Source of the DNA: Candidatus Woesearchaeota archaeon
Lineage (GTDB): Archaea > Nanobdellota > Nanobdellia > Woesearchaeales > ARS49
Length of the DNA stretch: 64,000 nt
NCBI GenBank assembly: GCA_030750765.1
Contig: JASMHM010000001.1
Span: 220,541-284,540, forward strand
Reading direction: 5' to 3'
The notes below the pieces were generated by a model, which saw only the letters and a program-made list of their open reading frames with translations, did not search any database and was not told where the DNA came from. The translations under genes were made by a program, and so were the position numbers. Shown piece by piece: positions 7,288-15,456 of the stretch; the stretch's first letter is position 1, and the number at the start of each line of letters is the position of its first letter.

Positions 7288-9480
7288 TTATGCGCCCAAT
7301 TGTCCAGCAGTTAATCCCTTTCTTTCTACTATCTGGCGGATGACTTTGTTCTGGATTTCCATCGGCATGCGTTCAAACATTTGGTCTGACAAGGAGGATG
7401 TGCCTCTGCCTTCTGTTGCAGAACGTAAGTCCGAGCTCCACCCAAGCATCTCTGCCACAGGTAGTTTTGCTTTGACGATGGCAGCATTGCCTTCTTGGCC
7501 GAGGTCTAGGACTTGTCCTCGCTTGTTCATGACTAATTTGGTTAGCTCGCCTGTGTATTCTTGTGGTGCGTCTATCACGTGCACTTGGAATGGTTCGAAG
7601 AGTGTGGGTGATGCTTGCATCATGGCACCTTTAATGCCTTCGCGCATTGCTGGATATATCTGGGCTGGACCTCTATGGATGGCGTCTTCGTGTAGTTTTA
7701 GATCCGTAATGGTTACTTTCATGCCCATGCAGGGTTCTCTTGCGAGCGGGCCTTCGTCCATCACTTGGTGGAAGCCGTCTACTAGCAATTCCATGACTTC
7801 TCCTATTTGGACGATTCCTTTGGTTGCGTCAATGAAGATGTTGTTCTTGTAGACGTTTCGTACTGCTAGTGCTTGGTCGTTGGTGTAACCAACATCTACT
7901 AGCGTGTCTCGTACTGCCATATCCTTTTTCTTAATCTTGCCTTCTGCTAGATCTCCATTTTTGATGAGGTCTTGGACTGCAGGTTCTAGAGGTTCCACTT
8001 TAATGTAGATTCGATTGTGCTTGTTGGGTGTCTTGCCTTCTGTCTCTGGGCTTTCTTTGCCGCAAGTTTCTCTGTACACAACGATCGGAGTACCACTTTT
8101 GATCTCTAATCCTTTTTCTGTGATGATGCGGTTCTCGATAATCTCTAAGTGTAGTTCCCCCATACCGGAGATGAGGTTTTCCCCCGTCTCTTCGTTGATT
8201 TGTACAACTACAGATGGGTCTTCTTTGTTTACTTTCTTGAGCACTTCTACTAGCTTGCTTAAATCTTGTGGTTTTGCAGGACTGATGGACTTAGTGATGA
8301 CTGGCTCAAAGATGTGTTTCAATTCTTCGAAGGGTTGTTCTGCTTCGAAAGTTATGGTTTCGCCTGCATCTCCGCTGATCCCCATCAATGCTAGAACGTT
8401 TCCTGCGGGTACTTCGTTGACTATTTCCGGCTTCACTCCGTTGTACATGAGTACTTGTGCCACTCTTTGGTTTTGTTTCAGCCCATTAAGGTACACCTGG
8501 GTTCCGTCCTTGACTGTTCCGGAATACAATCTTCCTGCGCTGATCTCTCTTCCGGACTTTGGATCGATCAACACTCTTGTGATGATGAAGGCTAGCTTGC
8601 CGTCTTTGTTGCAGCTTTTTAGATCTTTTCCCAACTCACTATCCATCTCGCCTTTCCAGATTCTTGAGATTCGGTATTTTTGTGCTTCGATAGGGTTAGG
8701 TAAGTGCTTGGTGACCATGTCCAGCATGACTTCGAACAAGGGTGCCTTGTCCCAGAACCATTTTTCTCTTTCTTCCTTGTCTTTTTTGTAAGCATTCAGA
8801 ATGTCGGTGAAGGAAACTTTCTTTTTCTGCATGTACGGTATGCTTACAGCCCAGTTTTCTCTGGCGCTGCCAAAGGCTACTGATCCGTCTTGGATGTTGA
8901 CCTTCCATGCTTGTTTGAACTCGTCTTCTGCGATGGCTTCAACTAGTCGGTTGAATTCTAGGATTAGGTTTTGTATTCTTTCTTGGATCTTTTCAGAGGT
9001 GTATTGCATCTCTGTGATCAATCTATCTACTTTGTTGATGAATAGTACTGGCTTTACCCGTTCTCGTAGTGCTTGTTTGAGTACGGTTTCTGTTTGTGGC
9101 ATGATGCCTTCGCTTGCGCATACTAGGACTACAGTTCCGTCGATGGCTCTCATCGCTCTTGTTACGTTTCCGCCAAAGTCTACGTGGCCTGGTGTGTCAA
9201 TAAGATTGATTAGGTATTCTTTTTCTTGATACTCATGGACCATGGACACGTTTGCTGCGTCTACAGTCATCAAACGTTCTTGTTCGTCTGCGTGCTGCCA
9301 TGTTGCCATGCCTGCTTTCAAGTCACCTGCTGCTTCTTCAGACATGTGTCCTGAGGCTGCCAGCAAGTTGTCTGTTAGGGCTGTTTTACCGTGGTGGATG
9401 TGTGCAGAGGTAGCGATGTTTCTGATATTTTCTCTTTCCGTGCTCAGTCGCTTGAGTTTTTCTATCTTTGTTTCAGCCAT
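7288..9480 (-). CDS. fusA: Elongation factor 2 (aEF-2)
   Basis: Translocation GTPase of 730 aa, the normal archaeal length. G1 appears as AHIHHGKTAL, G3 as DTPGHVDFGG and G4 as NKVD. Domain IV carries LHEDAIHRGPAQ, in which the His before RGP is the site of diphthamide modification; diphthine synthase is encoded at 48221. It is the last gene of the rpl7ae operon and overlaps ndk by 8 bp. In many archaea the IF2/eIF5B gene follows ndk at this position, so EF-2 here is a local rearrangement. Confidence 0.97.
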   Translation of the reverse strand: MAETKIEKLKRLSTERENIRNIATSAHIHHGKTALTDNLLAASGHMSEEAAGDLKAGMATWQHADEQERLMTVDAANVSMVHEYQEKEYLINLIDTPGHVDFGGNVTRAMRAIDGTVVLVCASEGIMPQTETVLKQALRERVKPVLFINKVDRLITEMQYTSEKIQERIQNLILEFNRLVEAIAEDEFKQAWKVNIQDGSVAFGSARENWAVSIPYMQKKKVSFTDILNAYKKDKEEREKWFWDKAPLFEVMLDMVTKHLPNPIEAQKYRISRIWKGEMDSELGKDLKSCNKDGKLAFIITRVLIDPKSGREISAGRLYSGTVKDGTQVYLNGLKQNQRVAQVLMYNGVKPEIVNEVPAGNVLALMGISGDAGETITFEAEQPFEELKHIFEPVITKSISPAKPQDLSKLVEVLKKVNKEDPSVVVQINEETGENLISGMGELHLEIIENRIITEKGLEIKSGTPIVVYRETCGKESPETEGKTPNKHNRIYIKVEPLEPAVQDLIKNGDLAEGKIKKKDMAVRDTLVDVGYTNDQALAVRNVYKNNIFIDATKGIVQIGEVMELLVDGFHQVMDEGPLAREPCMGMKVTITDLKLHEDAIHRGPAQIYPAMREGIKGAMMQASPTLFEPFQVHVIDAPQEYTGELTKLVMNKRGQVLDLGQEGNAAIVKAKLPVAEMLGWSSDLRSATEGRGTSSLSDQMFERMPMEIQNKVIRQIVERKGLTAGQLGA

Positions 9481-9964
9481 GGAATAGGTCGTGTAGTGTT
9501 TTGTACTCTATGATTTCTTTGGGTGCGAACCAGATCTTTATTTCTTTTTCTGCTTCCTCTTTGTTGCCAGACGCGTGGCACATGTTTGCTAATGCCGCAT
9601 TTATGCTGTCTGCATAGTCTCTGCTGTAATGTCCGTAGTCTCCTCTGATGGTACCTGGCGGTGCGTCCTTAGGTTCTGTGCCGCCTACCATTTTTCTGAC
9701 TACTTCAATTGCGTGTACGCCAGAGATGACCATGGCTATGATGGGCTGGTCTGCGAAATCATTGATTAATTTTGCTCGAACATGGTCTCCGTTGCGTTCT
9801 GCAATTTCTGGACCGTAATGTTCATCGATGATTGCTTTGCTGGGTACGGTGAGTTTGAGGGCAACTAACTTTAGTCCGGCTTTTTCAAATCTTGTTATGA
9901 TCTCTCCGGAGAGCTGTCGCTTGACGGTGTCTGGCTTGAGCAATACTAGTGTGTGTTCGTTCAT
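9473..9964 (-). CDS. ndk: Nucleoside diphosphate kinase
   Basis: Transfers phosphate between nucleoside tri- and diphosphates. The N-terminus TLVLLKPDTVKR and the phosphate-binding GTIRGDYGHY are standard. The phosphohistidine lies in NMCHASGN, where the usual IHGSD reads CHASG, a mild variation. At 163 aa it is slightly longer than the classical 150. It overlaps rpl24e by 4 bp and fusA by 8 bp, in the conserved archaeal ribosomal cluster. Confidence 0.96.
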   Translation of the reverse strand: MNEHTLVLLKPDTVKRQLSGEIITRFEKAGLKLVALKLTVPSKAIIDEHYGPEIAERNGDHVRAKLINDFADQPIIAMVISGVHAIEVVRKMVGGTEPKDAPPGTIRGDYGHYSRDYADSINAALANMCHASGNKEEAEKEIKIWFAPKEIIEYKTLHDLFHG

Positions 9965-10227
9965 TTCTTTACCTTTACCGCAGCTTTTGGTGTTGCTTTA
10001 ACCGCGGCTTTGGGAGCCGCCTTTGCGGGTTTGGCTGCAGGTGCTGCTTCTGCCTTTTCTTTGCGAGCCGTTCTTGTCCACGTTGTGTGTCGTGGGGTTC
10101 GCTTCAACTTTTGTAAGTATTGTAGGCATTTTCGTGAGCAGAAGTTGAACATTCTTCCGTCATTCTTGACGAATAACGTTCCAGTACCTATGGGTATGGT
10201 GTTGCCGCAGAATGAGCATCGCGCCAT
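9961..10227 (-). CDS. rpl24e: Ribosomal protein L24e (eL24)
   Basis: A zinc-binding large-subunit protein. The zinc knuckle is CSFCG (residues 4-8) paired with CSRKC (30-34), and LFVKNDGRMFNFC is diagnostic. After about residue 55 there is an Ala/Lys/Pro-rich tail not found in standard archaeal L24e, similar in style to the extension on L7Ae here. Its start shares a base with the stop of rps28e. Confidence 0.95.
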   Translation of the reverse strand: MARCSFCGNTIPIGTGTLFVKNDGRMFNFCSRKCLQYLQKLKRTPRHTTWTRTARKEKAEAAPAAKPAKAAPKAAVKATPKAAVKVKK

Positions 10228-10532
10228 TATCCGCCACGTCCTCCCTTGTTGAGGGGTCGTGCTTCAAATTCTGTCTCTCTTAGGAGTAGGATGTCTTCTT
10301 TTTGTACGGGACCCTTAACGTTTCTTCGTAGGACTTTGTCCTTGTCTCTTCCGTCTAGCACTCTGCACCGTACTTGGGTAGCTTCGCCTCGTGCGCCGGT
10401 TCTTCCTATGATTTCTTCTACTCGGGCAGGGGTTGCTTGGGTAAATCGTACTGCGCCTGCTTCTTTTTGTTCAGGCTTGTCCCTTCTAGTCTTTTTGGGC
10501 TTGACCTCTTCTGGTTGTTCCTTTTCAGCCAT
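10227..10532 (-). CDS. rps28e: Ribosomal protein S28e (eS28)
   Basis: A small-subunit protein of the mRNA exit region. The core from about residue 30 has [20 protein letters not shown] and the conserved RNVKGPVQ; the C-terminus [13 protein letters not shown] is typical. The first 28 residues are a charged Lys/Glu extension lacking in most S28e. Start and stop overlap neighbours by single bases (TAATG), which implies coupled translation. Confidence 0.95.
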   Translation of the reverse strand: MAEKEQPEEVKPKKTRRDKPEQKEAGAVRFTQATPARVEEIIGRTGARGEATQVRCRVLDGRDKDKVLRRNVKGPVQKEDILLLRETEFEARPLNKGGRGG

Positions 10533-10993
10533 TATTCTTTCTTGTCTTCCTTAGGTTCTTCTTTCTTCTCTTCCTTTGGCTTCTCTTTCTTTTCTGCCTT
10601 AGGTTCTTCTTTCTTCTCTTCCTTTGGCTTCTCTTTCTTGTCAGCCTTAGGTTTTTCTTCCTTCTTTTCTTCTGCTTCAGGAATGCCTATCTGTGCGATC
10701 AATTTTTCTGCGTCGCCAGCTTCAGTTACGGCTACTGCGCTTGTTGGCACGCCTATGCCTGCTGCCACGCCTAGCTCTTCTTTGTTAACTAAGTTTACGA
10801 GAGGTACTTGTTTCTCTTTTGCTAGGGGACCAATGTGCATAACCACTTCTGGTGGGGATACATCGCTTGCGAGTACAACAAGTTTTGCCACGTCTCGCTC
10901 TAAAGCTTTGGTGACTTCGTTTACTCCTCGCTTGATCTTACCTGTATTTCTGGCTGTTTCAATTGCTTCCAATGCTGCGTCTTTTTGGTCCAT
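10532..10993 (-). CDS. rpl7ae: Ribosomal protein L7Ae with Lys/Glu-rich tail
   Basis: A K-turn-binding protein of the large subunit that also serves box C/D and H/ACA RNPs and RNase P. The core (1-115) has [12 protein letters not shown], the K-turn recognition helix, and [13 protein letters not shown]. The last 40 residues are tandem Lys/Glu/Pro repeats, an unusual extension. A GGAGG ribosome site lies before the ATG. It heads the rpl7ae-rps28e-rpl24e-ndk-fusA operon. The leader upstream carries a candidate K-turn, which suggests translational self-control. Confidence 0.96.
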   Translation of the reverse strand: MDQKDAALEAIETARNTGKIKRGVNEVTKALERDVAKLVVLASDVSPPEVVMHIGPLAKEKQVPLVNLVNKEELGVAAGIGVPTSAVAVTEAGDAEKLIAQIGIPEAEEKKEEKPKADKKEKPKEEKKEEPKAEKKEKPKEEKKEEPKEDKKE

Positions 10994-11015
10994 AGCGTCC
11001 TCCTCGAGGATAGAA

Positions 11016-11053
11016 ACCCTCGCTCAGGGTGTTTACACCCTTCATCACTAGTA
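11016..11053 (-). promoter_or_regulatory. Candidate L7Ae-binding K-turn in the rpl7ae mRNA leader
   Basis: On the minus strand the leader reads GUGAUGAAGGGUGUAAACA then CCCUGAGCG. A 6-bp stem (11036-11041 with 11026-11031) capped by UAAA is flanked by tandem sheared G.A pairs (G11043.A11024, A11042.G11025) and a 3-nt bulge, which is the K-turn core. The outer stem is weak. The segment ACCCU (11030-11026) can instead pair with AGGGU (11020-11016), giving a mutually exclusive hairpin. L7Ae control of its own leader through K-turns is reported in other archaea; here it is a prediction. Confidence 0.5.
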
Positions 11054-11074
11054 AACTTTCATGCACGCGGCTCC

Positions 11075-11101
11075 TTTATAAACTTTTGCTTAGGTTTATA
11101 G
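11075..11101. promoter_or_regulatory. Divergent TATA boxes for rpl7ae operon and 11124 gene
   Basis: On the minus strand GTTTATAAA (11075-11083) is the TATA box of the ribosomal operon, predicting a start near 11053 and a leader of about 60 nt. On the plus strand TTTATA (11095-11100) is 26 bp before the ATG at 11124, so that gene is probably leaderless. Confidence 0.6.
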
Positions 11102-11123
11102 GTTACAAGCTTTTTTCAAAGTC

Positions 11124-11699
11124 ATGCCCGATCTTACGATTGCACGATTGAACGGAAACTCAAACGAGTTTAGTGATGTCCTCAAAGGTTTGGAAGGTCT
11201 GGATCATGCTATTGCATTCGTTTACCATCGAGGTAATTTTAAGGATTGGGAAACCTCTGACATGGTAAAACGTGTCGAATTGAATGCCTTGGTGGTTTGT
11301 GAGTATAGTGAGGAAAGTGGTTCGTGGACAGTCTATCAAGGCCAGGACGTTCAGGCAGGAACTAACTTGGAGGATCGAAGAAGGATCTCTAACGACTTTC
11401 CAGAAGTAGATATTGGCGCGTACACCCAACCTAATGACATGTTTGGGTCACTCAAAGGGGATGCAGTACCCGCTGTTGTAGCATTTCCCTCAGGCCCACG
11501 CCAGAGGATCTACCGGTTTGTGGGCAAAGCGGTCGAAACGTTTGGTCATCGTGAAGGTCAGAAAGTGGCAGTCGTTCCTGTAGGACGAAAAGACCCGATC
11601 AGCGTCTTGGAAAGACATGCTAACAACTATGGATTCTCGTATGCTGCAGACAGCAAACCTAACGGTGCGCGCATCGAGCATGTTTGGGAACTTGGATAA
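11124..11699 (+). CDS. Uncharacterised protein (191 aa)
   Basis: No family recognised. A soluble alpha/beta protein starting MPDLTIARLNG, with no membrane segment and no evident catalytic motif. The TATA box 26 bp upstream fits a leaderless transcript. It is followed after 32 bp by a gene with the same promoter layout and a vaguely similar opening and length, so the two could be diverged paralogs; a profile comparison would be needed to show that. Confidence 0.6.
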   Translation: MPDLTIARLNGNSNEFSDVLKGLEGLDHAIAFVYHRGNFKDWETSDMVKRVELNALVVCEYSEESGSWTVYQGQDVQAGTNLEDRRRISNDFPEVDIGAYTQPNDMFGSLKGDAVPAVVAFPSGPRQRIYRFVGKAVETFGHREGQKVAVVPVGRKDPISVLERHANNYGFSYAADSKPNGARIEHVWELG

Positions 11700-11731
11700 G
11701 GTTTATAGCTAAGGACTTTTTTCTGACGGGA

Positions 11732-12373
11732 ATGTCTTCCATTCACATTTCCAGGATTAGTTTTTCTTCCTTCAAACAAACTTCCTTTGATGAGCTTTCG
11801 CCTCAGTTGGATGCTATTGCTGAAGGTATTGTCTTTTTGGGCCCTGTAAAAATGGATTGCTATGAAGGTTGGAAGGAAGAACTTCAAGAAAGCGTGAAGG
11901 GCACAAGAAAGGGAGTTGTTACGTATGTGGAAAGGGGAACTGCTGAGCAATATTTCACGTTTACCACACCCCAAGCGAAGAATAGGGCTAAGGAGGAACG
12001 CCTCCCCGACAGAAGGTTCCACCAAAAGGGCACAGGTGATACCTCAGTTTGCATCGGGACCTTCACGTATCCACACATAATCATGCCTGTCCAATCTGAA
12101 AGACACCACCTGGTAGCATTTGGTCACGGTCCTAATCCTGAAATAAGCGGTAAGCTCGTGGAAGGCTTTTGCGACTATCCGTCGAGAAACGTGCTTGCCG
12201 TTTCCATGCAAGGAGACTTGCCTTTTTTGCACTTGCAGACCAGTCCTGAGACGCTTGAGGCCACAAACAGGCTGACTTCAACGTATGAAAAGGGGGGCCC
12301 TCGAACGCTTACCTTGGAGACCGTAGGTGAGACAAACGAAAGGGTAACAACCCTAGAATGGCGGCTCCAATAA
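11732..12373 (+). CDS. Uncharacterised protein (213 aa)
   Basis: No family recognised. I choose ATG 11732 (MSSIHISR) over an in-frame start 48 bp upstream because a TATA box (GTTTATAG, 11701-11708) lies about 27 bp before it. The protein is soluble and mixed alpha/beta, with a pair of His in ERHHLVAFGHG but no recognised site. It may be a distant relative of the preceding gene product. Confidence 0.6.
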   Translation: MSSIHISRISFSSFKQTSFDELSPQLDAIAEGIVFLGPVKMDCYEGWKEELQESVKGTRKGVVTYVERGTAEQYFTFTTPQAKNRAKEERLPDRRFHQKGTGDTSVCIGTFTYPHIIMPVQSERHHLVAFGHGPNPEISGKLVEGFCDYPSRNVLAVSMQGDLPFLHLQTSPETLEATNRLTSTYEKGGPRTLTLETVGETNERVTTLEWRLQ

Positions 12374-12503
12374 GCAAATTTATAAGCCACGCGGCCATTT
12401 TTTCAGTAATTATCAATGTTTGTCGTCATAATCGCCGAATTTTGGTAAGGTTTATATAGAATATTACTACTCTATGGAGAATACAATGTTGGGAGGAAAC
12501 ACG

Positions 12504-13916
12504 ATGAAGAAAATGTTAATAGCTCTGATGTGTTTGCTAGTTCTCGCGACGAGCGCAGCAGCACTTCAAGTACCAGAAGGAGGAACCGTAGCGTTCGGAA
12601 ATAACAATCAAGATAGAGATGTGAATGCCACAAGGACATTCACCGTCACAAATGAGGACGCCAACACCACTAGCGTCACGGTTACTAGCACCCTGGCAAG
12701 CAAGTTTAAAGCGCGATTTAGCCCTTCCAACTTTAGCTTGATCGCAGGCGCAAGCCAAGTAGTAACTGCAACAGTATTCGTACCTGTAGACTTTGATGCC
12801 GTCAATGATAACTTAGACGAAACCGCCTTTGCTATCGGCGCATTCCAAATTAAGGGTACCCTAGGTGCAGGAAACGACACAACCGTTTCAGCAACCTTGC
12901 AAGCAGAAAACAGATTACGATTTAGCGATGGAGATGTAAGAATCTCCGGAAGTTTCTCGAAGACTGAAAGCATTCGAGACAGAGACCGCGTTGATGACTT
13001 GAAGCCAGGCGACAGCCTAAAGATCGAAATCGAAGCAGAGAACACGTTCTCTGACAGACGAAGACGAACTGATGGCCCAAGAAACATCGACATTGACTTC
13101 GATGACGTGAGAATCGACATTGACGTTAGTGGCGCAGAAGACTTCGATATCGATGAGGAAGACGACAGCTTCTCCTTGCCAGCAGACGAGGAAGAATCCG
13201 CAAGCTTCACCATAGACATCGAAGACGACGCTAGAGATCGAAGCCATACAGTTACGGTACGAATTGACGGCCGTGATGATAACGGTGCTAGACACGGAGA
13301 GTTGATCACCTTCACTCTTGACGTGGAAAGAGACGCTCACGACCTAGTGTTGCGACAGATCAGCTTCACACCTTTGAGAGTGGCCTGTAACAGAAATGTT
13401 ATCGCCACAACTTCCTTACTAAACAGAGGAAGAATCGATGAGGACGAAGCAGGCATCCAAGTAGAAATTCCAGAACTTGGAGTTGTCGAACGAAGCTCAT
13501 TAGTGGACATTGATGAAAACGATGAGGCAAGCGCAAGCGTAACCTTCAGTATTGAAGACAGGGTTAAACCTGGAACTTACGCAGTGCGAGTGTTCAGCGT
13601 GTATGACGTCACAACCAAGAACAACTTCAAGGACTTGTCCTTCACGGTTGAAACTTGCGAAGACAACATAGCACCAACAACGCCAGTAGTTACACAACCA
13701 CCCGTGGTTACACAACCACCTGTGGTGACCGTACCTCCTGTTGTTGTGAGCCCGCCAACCACACCACCCGTAACAACCACGCCAGTGACACCTACCGTAC
13801 CAAACGTTGTAGGTACAAGCTCTAGCGCACCAAGTTACACCTGGGCATTGGTAGCAGGCATCATCGTTGTAGCCGCCTTGATAGTGTTCTTGGCTGTTCG
13901 CTTTGCTAAGCAATAA
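12504..13916 (+). CDS. Secreted, membrane-anchored surface protein with Thr/Pro stalk
   Basis: The start is ATG 12504 with GGGAGG at 12491; a TATA box (TTTATATAG) lies at 12451-12459. Residues 1-21 are a signal peptide (KKMLIALMCLLVLATSAAA). The ectodomain is beta-rich and resembles NPCBM/CARDB-like or COG1361 S-layer-type domains, with many Asp/Glu. About residues 390-440 form a Thr/Pro/Val stalk with repeated VVTQPP, a likely O-glycosylation zone. A single transmembrane helix (ALVAGIIVVAALIVFLAV) and short basic tail anchor it. The layout is that of an archaeal cell-envelope protein; the exact role is unknown. Confidence 0.8.
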   Translation: MKKMLIALMCLLVLATSAAALQVPEGGTVAFGNNNQDRDVNATRTFTVTNEDANTTSVTVTSTLASKFKARFSPSNFSLIAGASQVVTATVFVPVDFDAVNDNLDETAFAIGAFQIKGTLGAGNDTTVSATLQAENRLRFSDGDVRISGSFSKTESIRDRDRVDDLKPGDSLKIEIEAENTFSDRRRRTDGPRNIDIDFDDVRIDIDVSGAEDFDIDEEDDSFSLPADEEESASFTIDIEDDARDRSHTVTVRIDGRDDNGARHGELITFTLDVERDAHDLVLRQISFTPLRVACNRNVIATTSLLNRGRIDEDEAGIQVEIPELGVVERSSLVDIDENDEASASVTFSIEDRVKPGTYAVRVFSVYDVTTKNNFKDLSFTVETCEDNIAPTTPVVTQPPVVTQPPVVTVPPVVVSPPTTPPVTTTPVTPTVPNVVGTSSSAPSYTWALVAGIIVVAALIVFLAVRFAKQ

Positions 13917-13933
13917 ATTTTTATTTTTCCTTT
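13914..13933 (+). terminator. Poly-T terminator after the surface protein gene
   Basis: Two T-runs (TTTTTATTTTT) follow the stop codon directly, the usual form of an archaeal intrinsic terminator. Confidence 0.5.
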
Positions 13934-13972
13934 ACGGAAATATTTTTAAACTACTCGTAATTCTATAGTAAT

Positions 13973-14251
13973 ATGAAATGGTTTGAGGGTACGGTAATCG
14001 ACTATTATATGTCGTATAAGTTTACACCAGGATTCAAAGCAGTTTGTAAGAGTACACTCGCAAAGGTCCGCAAAAACAATCCAGATATACCTCTTGAAGA
14101 AGGAAGTCAACCTGACGATCCGTGTCTTGTCGTTTCCTTAACAGATATGGCAGAAAGAAGTCACTATCACAGTAACTACAAGAGTTCGATCGCGGTGCAT
14201 CCCGTATTTTTCCGCCCCGCAACCGGAAGACAAATAATGATCCAACCGTAA
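13973..14251 (+). CDS. Small uncharacterised protein (92 aa)
   Basis: No family recognised. A TATA-like TTTTTAAA (about 13943-13950) precedes the ATG by some 26 bp, fitting a leaderless transcript. The protein is short, basic to neutral and soluble, with Tyr/Phe-rich start (WFEGTVIDYYMSYKF). A T-run (14261-14266) follows the stop, so it is probably a single-gene unit. Confidence 0.55.
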   Translation: MKWFEGTVIDYYMSYKFTPGFKAVCKSTLAKVRKNNPDIPLEEGSQPDDPCLVVSLTDMAERSHYHSNYKSSIAVHPVFFRPATGRQIMIQP

Positions 14252-14307
14252 ATCCTCCGTTTTTTCTTGGGCAACGCATATAAAACAATTTTTGTGGCAA
14301 GAAAAGC

Positions 14308-15279
14308 ATGAAATATGTTTTCATGTTATTGCTGCTCGCCGTCCCTTGTAACGCGATAGTCATCTCGCATGTTTTGTACGACGCAGAAAGCGAGAGCACA
14401 GGCGAGTTTGTTAGTTTATATAACAACGACACCACCTTAATAAACCTCGATGGGTGGTACATCAGCACGCTCACAAGCGAGAAGGATGCTGTCCTAGGCG
14501 CGATTACGCTGTTTCCTGGCCAGTATTATACAATAGGAGATGTGAATACTAGTGCAGATCATATCGAGGCTATCACGCTCAAAAACAGCGATGCAGGCGT
14601 TCGATTAATGCATAATAACACTATAAAAGACGTCGTGGGATGGGGCTCTCCACCAAGTGGTTGGTTTGATGGGAATGCTGCAGAATCTGTTGAGGAGGGC
14701 AACATTCTTACGCGAACGAGCTACACTAACAACAATTTAGAAGATTTTTCTGTCAAAGAAGAATCTTTGAACCTCTCTGTGGAGATCGTGGTAGAGAACA
14801 GCGTGTTCATGACGGATGATCTACCAGAAGAAGGCTACCAAATACTTCCTCGTGCAGGGGAGACACGTATCGTCCAAGTGTTTTCTACCGCTCCGGTGGT
14901 TTTCTTGAACAAAACCTACCTGCCAGACAATGGTGTTGCACTACTCCCCTTAGCATACAGCTTGCCGCCAAAGAATTATTCTATCATCACCACCAAAACT
15001 TTAACCTTTGAGTACCTTCCCTTGAGGAGTGTGAGACTTCTAGACAGCAAACTCATCTTGAAGGGTCTAGCCGGAGCAACATTAGAAGGAAGTCTGCGTT
15101 TTCAGAACATCGGCAACATGCCTTTGACCATGAACATGCGGAGTACGCTAAACTTTAGCATGCAACTTCTTGACTCTGCAGTCAAAGTCGGAGATAATGC
15201 GAGTCTACGTATCCGAGCAACCTTACCCGTGAGCACGCAACCGCAAACATACAAAGGAGTGGTGAGTTTTAGTTACTAA
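14308..15279 (+). CDS. Secreted lamin-tail-domain (LTD) protein
   Basis: Residues 1-16 are a signal peptide (KYVFMLLLLAVPCNA). Residues about 17-130 fit the lamin-tail Ig-like fold: VISHVLYDA, EFVSLYNNDTTLINLDGWYI, and LFPGQYYTIGD. LTD domains occur in secreted bacterial and archaeal proteins and are thought to bind surfaces or nucleic acid. The rest is beta-rich with many Asn-X-Ser/Thr sequons and ends in an Ig-like module with no membrane anchor. The TATA box CATATAAAA lies 27 bp before the ATG. Confidence 0.75.
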   Translation: MKYVFMLLLLAVPCNAIVISHVLYDAESESTGEFVSLYNNDTTLINLDGWYISTLTSEKDAVLGAITLFPGQYYTIGDVNTSADHIEAITLKNSDAGVRLMHNNTIKDVVGWGSPPSGWFDGNAAESVEEGNILTRTSYTNNNLEDFSVKEESLNLSVEIVVENSVFMTDDLPEEGYQILPRAGETRIVQVFSTAPVVFLNKTYLPDNGVALLPLAYSLPPKNYSIITTKTLTFEYLPLRSVRLLDSKLILKGLAGATLEGSLRFQNIGNMPLTMNMRSTLNFSMQLLDSAVKVGDNASLRIRATLPVSTQPQTYKGVVSFSY

Positions 15280-15392
15280 TCTTTACGATTTCTAAAAGAA
15301 GCAAAGCAACTTTTCTTTAGCCAGCACTGTTCGCACTGGTCTATGCCTTCATGGTCCCTACCAAAGCAGGGATCTTCCTCAAGCTTTAACAT
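15276..15392 (-). CDS. Mini-protein with four cysteines (38 aa)
   Basis: A 38-codon frame begins MLKLEEDPCFG and has CEQCWLKKSC near its centre; four Cys (9, 20, 23, 29) suggest a metal site or disulfides. A minus-strand TATA box TTTTATATA (15432-15440) lies about 45 bp upstream, giving a short leader. It overlaps the convergent lamin-tail gene by 4 bp. It is real only if the promoter is; I rate it moderate. Confidence 0.45.
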   Translation of the reverse strand: MLKLEEDPCFGRDHEGIDQCEQCWLKKSCFASFRNRKD

Positions 15393-15456
15393 CTTAATAG
15401 GATTACTCACAAACATAGATAGTAGTGGAGAGTATATAAAATCTTCTCATAACCTT

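Noticed and set aside
8015-8791. 258-codon plus-strand frame opposite EF-2
   Set aside because: It is a Ser/Leu-rich shadow of the fusA coding strand; the EF-2 motifs settle the frame.
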